Below are positions 20,200 through 29,534 of a DNA stretch of 37,330 nt, one piece after another (position 1 is the stretch's first letter; each line of letters begins with the position of its first letter). Origin of the DNA: Willaertia magna (taxonomy: Eukaryota; Heterolobosea; Eutetramitea; Acrasida; Naegleriidae); NCBI GenBank assembly GCA_902984215.1, contig CADWAF010000224.1:1-37330 (forward strand). The letters are read 5' to 3'. The notes under the pieces were generated by a model that saw only the letters and a list, made by a program, of their open reading frames with translations, had not been told where the DNA came from and ran no database searches. The position numbers were made by a program, and so were the translations under genes.

Positions 20200-20469
20200 T
20201 TTGTTGTCTATTATAAGTTGTTAAACTTTGTGTTGTTTTTTTTTAAAAGAACCAATTGGTTACTTTTTGATTGTAAAACTCTCGGTATACCCCCTTTTAA
20301 TTTGTTTAACTTCCTTTAAAGAATCCCCGCTGTATTATCTACAGTTATTGTCCTGAGGATCGCTAAGCACCATTAAGAAAAAACTAATCAAGCAAAAATT
20401 ATACCCATTGTGACATAACAAAAGCAAATCTAAGAAGATGGCTTATGCTATGTAATATTAATATACTCA
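20200..20469. other. Short intergenic region with a tight hairpin
   Basis: This lies between two minus-strand genes. It holds a 5-bp perfect hairpin at 20330-20344 (CTGTA-TTATC-TACAG), with a second inverted element TCCTGAGGA about 8 bases further on (20352-20360). No frame crosses them. They could be an unrecognised small RNA or leader structure of the 94-aa gene; nothing identifies a family. Confidence 0.3.
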
Positions 20470-21925
20470 CTATCTGTAAGAGTACAACATCTGTCTGTAA
20501 TAAACCATTGCAACACTTAAACCAGCAACAAGTAAACTACCACCAACGTAAAATAGTCTTGCCTTCCAACCTGCAGCATTTGCCTCTCTTCTTCTCCTTT
20601 CTTCCTCTTCATCTCTCCAAAATTCAACTGGTACAACAGTTGTAGATATCGTTTCTTTTGGGAAAACTTCAATTGATTTCATATATTCAAATGGGAACTT
20701 TTCTACATAAACTTCATCTTTTTCCTCTAATAAAACTCTATAGTCATTTGCTCTCCATAATCTTAAAGCTCTTTCTATTACTCTTTCTAACCATTCTTCT
20801 GTTATATTCTTTGGAAATCTATTTAATAAACCAAATACAATTGTGAAATCTAATAAGTTATCATCATCTAGGTAAGCAAATTCATCTCCGTCAACACTGT
20901 TTCGTTTTCCATTCTTTAAATCAATTAATTCTTCTCTTCTTTCTATAACAACACTAGCTGACAGATAAACTGAAAATAAAGGATTAGACACAGCAATAAA
21001 TAAATCAAAAAGTCTTGAAACCAAATTTATGTCATCAATGACATGTGAAAACCAAGTTAATATCCAACTTAAAGCATAGTGACCTTGAGTCATACCTGAA
21101 GTGACTAGAATTTCTGCAATTTCCGGATCGGCTTTTTCGATAACATAATGAATATATGAACAATTCTTTAACATTACATCTAGATTTAATGAATTCATTG
21201 CATCATAGAAATGATTCATTGCAATTCTATAACTGCATCTAAAAGCGGATTCCTACATTTATTAGTTAACTAATTAGATGAAAGAGTTGTTTACTTACCA
21301 AATCATCCTCGAAGGCTAGTAAGAATACAGAACAAATTTCATGATAACCTTGAAAGTAATATAGACCTACATCATTTATATCTTTCTTTAATAATAAAAC
21401 ACTATTAACAATTTCACTTAATTCTTTCCTTTTAATAGTTAATAACTCATTTGAAGGTTCCGATGTTTCTTCCAAAAATTTATACATTGATCTATCAACA
21501 TCTTTCTCTACTTGATCATATTGACTATGATTAATATCTACATTCTGTAAACAATAGAATTTGTTATCCATTAAATATTCATGAAGTAAAATAGTCCAAC
21601 ATTCTTTTCTGATCTTTTTATTTAAACAACCTTTATCGGAAATACATAATCTACGTAATTTATTTAATAATTTACTGTATTGGGTTTTTTGTTTTGTAAT
21701 TTCAATATCGTTTAATAAATCTTCAACAAAATCATCTAAAATTTTTTGTTTCTTTATCAATTGATGTTTATTTAAATAATTTGGAATATAAAGAGATTTT
21801 AAATGTTCATGATAAGGATGATTTTTAATAGTGTAAATTAATGATTCGAATTCTTCCTCTTTACTGAAAACAACTTCACCATTTAATTCTTCCATTGTAT
21901 TGCTGTTGTTGTTGATTTCTCTCAT
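20470..21925 (-). CDS. TBC1D20: TBC1D20-type Rab GTPase-activating protein, ER tail-anchored
   Basis: Two exons, 21925-21299 and 21252-20470, with a 46-nt phase-0 intron (TTG|GTAAGT to GTAG); 469 aa. The TBC domain carries both catalytic fingers: Arg145 in QVEKDVDRSMYKF (IxxDxxR motif) and Gln192 in YYFQGYHE (YxQG motif). Further blocks typical of TBC1D20 follow (ALSWILTWFSHV, RLFDLFIA, PLFSVYLSASVV). A single hydrophobic segment sits at the extreme C-terminus (LFYVGGSLLVAGLSVAMVYY), as in TBC1D20, an ER-anchored GAP for Rab1 and Rab2 in ER-Golgi traffic. Start 21925 is preferred over 21943 because it follows an A-run; 21895 is a further option. The stop codon overlaps a donor-like string (TAGTGAGT), so an unseen extra exon cannot be fully excluded. 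Confidence 0.9.
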
Positions 21926-22038
21926 TTTTTTGTGACAAATCAATTAACTGATGGAATTCTTTTGGTCTCTTTAGGATTTGAAGAAAATATTGATTGGAGC
22001 AAAGGAAGAAAGGTTTTTAAAAATTAAAAAATGAAATA
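21926..22038. promoter_or_regulatory. Short shared divergent promoter
   Basis: Only 113 bases separate the start codons of the TBC1D20-type gene (-) and GspF (+). Both genes must start transcription within this space, which suggests a bidirectional promoter. No distinct element is visible beyond poly-A/T tracts. Confidence 0.5.
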
Positions 22039-22039
22039 A
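22031..22039 (+). promoter_or_regulatory. Two-codon upstream ORF overlapping the GspF start
   Basis: The leader reads ATGAAATAATGG. ATG AAA TAA is a complete two-codon frame whose last base is the first base of the GspF ATG at 22039. Ribosomes that translate it would stop exactly on the main start, which could dampen or couple initiation. It matters only if the transcript begins upstream of 22031. Confidence 0.55.
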
Positions 22040-23532
22040 TGGAAAATAAACAAAAGACTAGATTGGAAAGGCTTTTAGCTCATATTTATCCATCTTCTTT
22101 GTCTACTAATAAGAAGAAACAAGAACAACAAAAGGGATTACCGAAATTTGAAACTGAAAACCATAAAGTTAATGAGAATAAATCTACTAAAAAGAGAATT
22201 AGTAATTTATTACTTTCCAACATTACATCTATTCTGCCTCTTCTTATCAAGCTTCTTTTACCTTCTCTTTCCGATAATAATAATACTAAACATTTAGGAT
22301 ATTCAAAAGTAGTTACCCAATCTTCACAAACCAATAACAATCCAAAACAATCCGAGAAACAACAAACAACCAAAAAACCTAAACAAAAAGTAAATTATGA
22401 TCCAACTTCTCATCCAAATCCAATAGATAAAATAATTAGAAGTTTTCAAGGAAGTGGAGCATTATCTACGGATTCAATTCAAGCCTTTAATAATATTTTA
22501 TTCTTAGTTAATTCTATACCACCTTCAATGAATAGTTTAAGTATCTTTGATATTATGTTAAGAAGTTCAAAAAGAGATTCAGATTTATTACCTTTCTTAG
22601 CTCAAGTTAAAATACCCAAAAGTGCATTAGGAGGTACAGATTATAAAACATTCATTACGACTTTATCAAAAGTTAAAGTTTATTTGCCTAATTGGTATTA
22701 TAATGCATTAGTTTTAGCTAAAGCCTTGAATAATTTTGATTCAATTTTACTATTTTGTGCACAACGATTTTCCAGAGAAATTAAAATTCAAAAAGCCATT
22801 ACTGGTGCATTAATTTATCCTGCAATTATGTCAGTAATTGGTTTTATAGGTATTATTTTATTATTAACTAAAATTTTACCTCAAAATATTAGTATTTTCG
22901 AAAGTATGGGTTTAACAGTCCCTTCTTTCTTACAATATACAAATTATTTAGTTCGTTGCGTACAATATCATTGGTTAGCTTTATTTTATATTATTCCATC
23001 TACAATCTCTATGGAGTATTTACCTTTTAGAACCTTTTTAAAATATCAATACATGAAAATGCATACACCTTTAGGGAATTTACAATTTTTACAAGATAAA
23101 TCAACTTTATTGCATATGTTATCCTTATTAGATAAAGAACAAATTACCTCTAAGTTGTTATTGGTTTGTTCAAATATTAGTACTAATCCTGTACTTCAAC
23201 ATATGGTTGAGGGGATGGCAAGCTTAACGAAGTATGGAGCTAGCGCAGATGAGGTGTTTGCTTATATGTTAAAACAAAAACATATATTTTCACCTTATGA
23301 AATTGCTTATTTACAAGCTTGCTTTATGAGTGGTAAACATTCAATTATACAAGATGGTTTGAAATATGTTTCACAAATGGTATTGAAACAATACATGCAA
23401 CAATTATCTACCTTATTAAAGATTCTTAATCCTGCCACTATTGCAATTATTGGAGTGTTGGTTATTATCATTGCTATACTTGGTATATATCCAATGATAG
23501 CCCTAACCAGTGCTGTCAGTGCCAATAAATAA
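22039..23532 (+). CDS. gspF: GspF/PilC-type secretion platform protein, mitochondrial T2SS-like
   Basis: The 497-aa intronless protein has the two-domain GspF layout. The first T2SSF domain (about 160-285) ends in ALIYPAIMSVIGFIGIIL, with TM1 at 260-279 and the family's post-TM block (IFESMGLTVPSF). TM2 is at about 311-329. The second domain spans about 355-480, with TM3 at 466-488 (ILNPATIAIIGVLVII). In bacteria GspF is the inner-membrane platform that couples the GspE ATPase to pseudopilus assembly. In eukaryotes, heteroloboseans and jakobids are known to carry a mitochondrial version (GspD/E/F/G). Residues 1-155 are an added Lys/Asn/Gln-rich extension absent from bacteria; its first 20 residues are basic and partly amphipathic, compatible with a mitochondrial presequence. 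The acidic Gly-Glu motifs before the domain ends are lost (ALVLAKALNNFD). Base composition matches its neighbours, so this is not recent contamination. Confidence 0.88.
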   Translation: MENKQKTRLERLLAHIYPSSLSTNKKKQEQQKGLPKFETENHKVNENKSTKKRISNLLLSNITSILPLLIKLLLPSLSDNNNTKHLGYSKVVTQSSQTNNNPKQSEKQQTTKKPKQKVNYDPTSHPNPIDKIIRSFQGSGALSTDSIQAFNNILFLVNSIPPSMNSLSIFDIMLRSSKRDSDLLPFLAQVKIPKSALGGTDYKTFITTLSKVKVYLPNWYYNALVLAKALNNFDSILLFCAQRFSREIKIQKAITGALIYPAIMSVIGFIGIILLLTKILPQNISIFESMGLTVPSFLQYTNYLVRCVQYHWLALFYIIPSTISMEYLPFRTFLKYQYMKMHTPLGNLQFLQDKSTLLHMLSLLDKEQITSKLLLVCSNISTNPVLQHMVEGMASLTKYGASADEVFAYMLKQKHIFSPYEIAYLQACFMSGKHSIIQDGLKYVSQMVLKQYMQQLSTLLKILNPATIAIIGVLVIIIAILGIYPMIALTSAVSANK

Positions 23533-23549
23533 TAATTTAAACATTGCCA

Positions 23550-23610
23550 GTTAGTAACACTCCATAACAATTGGTGTTTAGTGTTTTCAATGGTTAGTAA
23601 CACTCCATAA
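23550..23610 (+). repeat. 18-bp direct repeat pair upstream of the propeller gene
   Basis: GTTAGTAACACTCCATAA occurs exactly at 23550-23567 and again at 23593-23610, a 43-base period. It lies in the 112-base gap between GspF and the next gene, 35 bases before that gene's ATG. It may be a promoter element or a small local duplication. Confidence 0.8.
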
Positions 23611-23644
23611 ACAGCCACAAGCGAAATTTCAAAAATCAAAAAAA

Positions 23645-24900
23645 ATGGCACACAAATTGTCTGATTTGGTGGTTGCTGGAAGAGCAATCAGCTTCAAAGG
23701 ATTGAACAGTGCAGTTCTAGATGAAGATGCTCAAGAATTTAATTTTGTTCCTGTTACTATCCCATTTGAAGTTAACAAAATTATTTCTGGTGGTGCATAT
23801 GAGTATGAATATAATTGTTTTTGGACTAAAGACAACAAAATTTATCTCTCACTACCACTGCCTGTAACAAATTACATTACAATTTTTGATGACAAGGAGC
23901 ACCATTTTAAAGCTTATGAAATTGATTACAAAAAATACATTACAGATTTAAATAAGAAAGAAAAGAATTTAAATTTAGAAATTAAGGAAATCATTGGAAA
24001 TGCTAATGGTTTACTTTTCTGGATGAAGAATGGTCATTTATATAATTTTGTATTTAATAGAGGTTGTAAACAAATTAAGGTAGAAAAGAAGTTTAAAGTT
24101 ATTTCTGCCATTGGTACAGGGACATTGACAGAGCGTTTTTATTTTGTTGAGGAAGGTAAGTGGAATAGTTACTAATTAAGTTTAAATGATTATTTGTTTT
24201 AGAAACATCAAATTGTTATGTGAATGAAGGATTTGGTGAAGAATCTACAGTAGTATTTGATGCGTTTTCAATGACTTCAACTCCTTCATTAATGGGTTGT
24301 TGTTTCAGTGGCTCTTTAGATGTTATCATTACAAAAGATAACAATCTTTATTATAAAGTTGCTAATGAACAGTTCACTCACAAACCAACTAAATTTACTT
24401 CAAGTGTGAAACAATTGAAATGTGGTTATAAACATGCCGCTTTATTACTTTCCAATAATGAAGTATTCTATTTCGATACCTCTTTTATTAAGCATAAAGG
24501 AAATTTGAAATCCCCAGAATTTATTAAAGAACTTTTTAAGGTGGATATCACCACACTTATTAAGGTGGATATCACCACACTTAGTTCACCTGTCATCACT
24601 GAAATATATTGTGGTTCTTTAAAAACTGCTATTGTAACCAAAGAGGAGCTTGTTCTTTTAGAAGAACCACATTTACAGAGAAACACAAGATTAGAAAGAA
24701 AAAAGTTTAAGGAATTTGTGAAATTATCTTTACCTAATTGTTGTGGAATAGATTTATTGATTGATTATCATGTTGCTGTTGGGCCTTGGCATCAAATTAT
24801 TTATGCAAAACGATCTACTTCTAAGACTTTAGAATATTTATCAACTAATCTAATAGAATCCATTCTTTACAATGTATTTAGTGATATTGACTTTTTATAA
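23645..24900 (+). CDS. RCC1-like beta-propeller protein (stand-alone paralog)
   Basis: Two exons, 23645-24155 and 24203-24900, with a 47-nt phase-1 intron (AAG|GTAAGT to TTTTAG); 402 aa. The chain shows about seven loosely repeated units of the RCC1 kind, a turn with Gly or Cys before a strand then an acidic/Asn turn (ISGGAYEYEYNCFWT, KEIIGNANGLLFWMK, KQLKCGYKHAALLLSNN, TEIYCGSLKTAIVTKE, GIDLLIDYHVAVGPWH). A seven-bladed propeller is therefore likely but highly diverged. It is a tandem paralog of the N-terminal half of the next gene, sharing the intron position (FYFVEE|). It stops right where homology to that gene ends, after LSTNL. A 24-nt internal duplication near the end is not in the paralog. 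RCC1-type propellers act as GTPase regulators or binding scaffolds; the function here is unknown. Confidence 0.7.
24538..24585 (+). repeat. 24-nt in-frame tandem duplication
   Basis: AAGGTGGATATCACCACACT and the four bases after it are repeated head to tail (24538-24561 and 24562-24585) with one mismatch. The repeat encodes KVDITTLI then KVDITTLS. The paralogous gene has a single, shorter segment here, so the duplication is specific to this copy. Confidence 0.9.
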
Positions 24901-25012
24901 ACCATTTAACAATAAAAATAGTAAGGATAAATTATATTTAAATAAATTATTTGACCCATTCAAAAGAAACAAGCGAACTATTTGGTTTACAAAAACAAAG
25001 ACTACAAAAAAA

Positions 25013-28000
25013 ATGTCTTTGACTAAATTTACTGACATTGTTATTGCTGGTAGATCATTTAGTCTTGAAGGTTTGAATGATAAAGAAATACTTTCAACAG
25101 GTTTAGAACAAATTGATTATGTTTCAACAAGTATTCCATTTGCAGTTAATAAAATTATTGCTGGAGGAGCTTTTAAATACGAATATAACTGTATCTGGAC
25201 AAAAGAAGATAAAATATATCTTTTAACTTCTCAACCAATATCAATTAGAGATTACGTGTCGTATTTTAGAGATGTGAAGAATGAATTTAATGCTTATGAA
25301 ATTGATTTCAAAAAAGCCATTGCAGAGGTAAATAATAATGAAGAAAATTTAAACCTAGAAATTAAGGAAATTATTGGAAATGCTAATAGTCTCTTTTTAT
25401 GGATGAAAAATGATCATTTATATAATTTTCAATTCGGTGGTGGTCCATTCATTAGTGGTTGTAAACAAACTAAGGCTGACAAGAAGGTTATTTCGATTGT
25501 TGGAACAGGCCCAATGTCAGAACGTTTTTATTTTGTTGAGGAAGGTAAGTGGTTTTGTTAACATTGTTAAATTGTTACTTTTATTATAGAAACTTCAAAT
25601 TGTTATTTAAATGAAGGTTGCGACGAATCAACCTTAGTAAATGATGTTTTTTCATCTGATATCTCATTGATTGGCTGTTGTAAAAGCGAATACTTATCCA
25701 ACAAATTTACTCTAGATGTCTTAGTTACAAAAGATAACAATCTTTATTGTAAATTTGGTGGCGACAAGTTTATCCATAAACCATTTAACTTTACCTCAAA
25801 AGTGACACAATTAAAATGTGGAAATTCACATGTTGCTCTGTTACTTGCCAACAATGATTTATACTATTTTGATACTACAATTGTTGAACAGCAGCAACGT
25901 AAAGGGAATTTGAATCCCCCAAAATTTGTTAAGGAACTTTTAAAATTAAATGTCAACTGTTCGCCAGTTATTGATATGCTTTGCAGTTCCTTGCATACTG
26001 AAATTGTAACTAAGGAAGAGTTAATTCTTGTAAGAAAACCTGATTTCGATGAGGAACCCGAGGTGAAAAGAAAAAAGTTTAAGGATACTGTTAAATTACG
26101 TAAATGCAGTGGTATTGATGTGTTAATTGACTATCATATTGCTGTTGGGCCTTGGCATAGAATTTTATATACAAAACAATCTATTTCAAAGGGACTAGAG
26201 TTGCTATCAACAAATTTAATGAAATTAACACCAACTAATTCTATCCATACAAATGATTCTTCATTAGGATTATCAACAAATAATGAAATTACTTCTATTG
26301 GAGAAATATATCAACAACAACCACTACAAGAGGATCATTTCAAATCATCTCCTAATACTATTACCGGTTTTAATAATAATACCAATTACTATAATAATAA
26401 CAGTAATAAAAATAGTTTAGAAATACAACGTCAACAATATCATGACTATAATGATGTAGGAAGTACAATAGATTGTGGAAGTGTCACATTACAAATACCA
26501 CATGATGATCATAAAGTAGAAACTGAAATATTTGATGATGAAAGTGAAGAAGATGAAGAATTAGAAGATTCAATTGAAACAACTAAAAAAGAAAATACCT
26601 TAAACATTGATCCAAGTATCCAAGAACAACAACAAAACAAATCAGATAATAATGATAAATCATTATATCTTTGTTTCAGTGGTGGAGGTATAAGGAGTGC
26701 CTCTTTCCAATTAGGTGTTCTTGAAGTGATTGAGGGGAAGAAAGCCTTAAATAAGATTCATACAATAAGTAGCGTTTCAGGTGGTGGATACACAGCAAGT
26801 AGTTTAATATCACATTGGTATTGGAATTCCAGTGAAAAGGGTATTGTAAAGAAGTTAAAAAGACAAATGAGGGAAAATGTAAATTTTTTGATGGGAACTC
26901 CTTTAAAAGTATTACAAGTAGTTTCTTCTGTAATTATAGGGGTATTACATAACATTATATTTGGATTAGCTCTTTCTTTATTGTTAGCTAGTTTTATTTA
27001 TAGTGGTTTTGTGACGAAAGGTTTTCCTGTTCCTCCAAATACAACTTTAAATCAAACGAGTAGAGAGGAGGTAGATGTGTATAATGAATATAGTAGGAAG
27101 ATGTCAGATTATGAAGGGATTAATTATATTCCTTATTTATTATGTTTTTATAGGTTAGATACTGATATAAGGAATGGTACATATGTCAGTAGTATTGTAC
27201 AACAAGAATATGGTTTTGTTTTAGTGATTGTAGTTATATCTGTAATTGTATTGACAGCGTTTGGTGTTGTATTATTTAATTATATAAGAAAATGTTTTAA
27301 AACGACAAAACGATATTATAAATTATTAAGGATTGATAGAGAACCAAATATTTATTCTTCACCACAAAATGTTAATAATGGTGGAACGAGTGTGTTTGAT
27401 AATCATTCTTCTGACAGTGACGGTGAAGAGAATTATCCAGAAGAAGGTAGTATAGAATATAAAGTACAAACGATAGCTTTTAAATTAATTAATATATTTT
27501 CAAGAATATTTTTAATAGTAATTATAATTATTTTATTATTAGAGATTTTAAAGTTATTAATTTTTGGAATTGGAAATTTAATTGTAATTACGGGTTTTAA
27601 TAACTTTTTTGTGATTATCATTGTATGTTGGGTTTTATTATATCTGGTAGGATTGTTTTTTGCAATACTTATGAAATTTTCACCATTATGGTCACCAGCT
27701 ATGGTTTTCTTTTTCTTATTGAATCCATTAATTTTTTTAATATTTACAGGTAAGTATTAATAATTGACTGCTGTCACATTTTAATCTTTTTAAATTTAGC
27801 TGGATTTTCACTTTGGTATATGTATGATGTACCAATCTTTCCATTTTCTTCAACTACTGGAAATTCAAGAATGATTTCTATATTAGAATGTGTTTCTTGG
27901 TGCTTTTTCATTGTAGAACTTTCTTTCTCTGACATTTTAGATAGTGCAATAGCTAATATTTATAAAACAGCATTACAAACAAGTTTCTATTATAAAGGTA

Positions 28001-29292
28001 GAAATATTAAGATGAAATCTTTAGCTAAGGAACAAGGTCTTCCAAAATTAGTTATAAATTGTACAGTAAATAATTTTAGATCATTTAGAAATTTTGATTT
28101 GTCAATTGGTGATAATTTTCAACCTTTTTATTTTGAACAAGGTAATGCCAGTGGTCCATTGTTTTTAAAGAGGAAAACGGCGTGGAATCAAGAAGGTTTA
28201 GCAGATGCTATGGCATTATCAGGGGCTGCATTTAGTATAAGGTAAGTGATTTTAAGCATAATTCGAAATTAATTTAAATTTATTTTAAAATTATTAACTA
28301 ATATATTAGAATGGGATTTTATGAAAAACAAATTGGCATTGGAGTGTTAGCAAGATTATTTTTAAATACAATAAGTTTAAATATTGGTCAATGGACTAGA
28401 TTTTTTACATCTGATTATGAAAAAGTGATGGCTTATACAATGAAAATTATTTTATATACTTTACACGTAATTTTCCCAATATCTGGATTATTTAAGGCAA
28501 TTAATGATATCAGTAAATTTAGTGATTTTCCAATAGCAATTATCACATGGACATCTTTTCTAGCTATTTGGATTGTATTAGATGGATTCTTACTAACTTT
28601 AAGCTATTTTACTCCAATTCCAAATTTCTTACTTGAAATTCCATTGTTGAGATCATTACATTTAATTTTAGGAATAAGACAAACAGAGAAGGATAATTAT
28701 TTCTTTTTAAGTGATGGCGGTCATTTTGAAAATTTAGGTAAAGTAATATTTATAATTAACAATTACAAATAATAATATAAAAATTATAATCAATTTAGGG
28801 GCTTTTGAATGTTTTAGAAGAAATAATGAGGAAGCTGATCAATCAAAGGTTAAAACAATTATTGCTTTTGATGCTGAGGCAGATTCACAATTAAAGATGA
28901 ATGCTTTATATCATTTACTTAATATTAGTAGAGAATGTGGTATAATTAAGAAAGCTTCTTTTATAGATGATGATGCTAAATCAATTGATAATTTAATTGA
29001 AAGTAAAATTAAATCATCTCCATTAGAAAGATCAAAAAATAATTTTGTAAGAATCAAAGTGACATATTGTAAACATAAAACAACTGGAATAATATGGTAT
29101 GGTAAAGCAACAGTACTTGGTAATGAAAATGGAATGATTAAACTATACCAAGTTGGTGACAATGAATTCCCACATACCTCCACATTAAACCAATTTTTCA
29201 GTAAGGATGTAATGGATGCCTATAGAAGATTGGGTAAAAAAGTTGCCAGTGATATTTTTAATGATATGAAACAATTTGGTGTTACAGTGTAA
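25013..29292 (+). CDS. RCC1-like propeller fused to a membrane patatin-type lipase
   Basis: Five exons: 25013-25544, 25590-27749, 27800-28241, 28310-28737, 28799-29292; 4056 nt, 1351 aa. Introns are 45, 50, 68 and 61 nt. Residues 1-385 match the preceding paralog, an RCC1-like propeller. Residues 390-535 are a Gln/Asn/acidic linker. A patatin-like domain follows: oxyanion motif GGGIR at 542-546, nucleophile Ser574 in SSVSGGGYTASS, and catalytic Asp1180 in FLSDGGHFENLG. About seven membrane spans lie between Ser and Asp, so the dyad is about 600 residues apart; large bacterial membrane patatins share the DGGHFENLG motif. Expected activity is acyl hydrolysis of phospholipid or lysophospholipid at a membrane. 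Between the propeller's NLMK and the patatin motifs there is no other Met, which argues for a true fusion. Start 25013 has a strong A-rich context; an upstream in-frame ATG at 24872 lies inside the previous gene. Confidence 0.88.
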
Positions 29293-29534
29293 TATATACG
29301 TATTTATTATAAATTCTAACTTTTTTAAAGAAAATAATTAACATTATTTCCCCTTATAAATGCCTTAGCCGCTTAATATTGTAAAACGTAAAAACGCAAA
29401 CATTTCCCAAATACGTGTTTTAAAGTTCAACCAAAAAAATTGTTTGAACCTTCTGCTGACCCTATAAGTCAAACAACAAAAAATATTATCAATCGGAATT
29501 GTTGTACTATACATTATATTATAATAAATAAAAG

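Noticed and set aside
20447..20470. Donor-like GTGAGT overlapping the TBC1D20 stop codon
   Set aside because: An extra exon would need an intron of about 23 nt. The protein already ends just after its C-terminal membrane anchor, as in the family.
22039..23532. GspF as bacterial contamination or a recent transfer
   Set aside because: AT content, codon use, Asn/Gln tracts and eukaryotic neighbours on both sides at about 110 bases all match the host, and the family is known in heterolobosean nuclei.
24872..25012. Alternative upstream start for the patatin fusion at 24872
   Set aside because: It lies inside the coding end of the previous gene, has a poor context, and the extra 47 residues have no counterpart in the paralog, whose start aligns with 25013.
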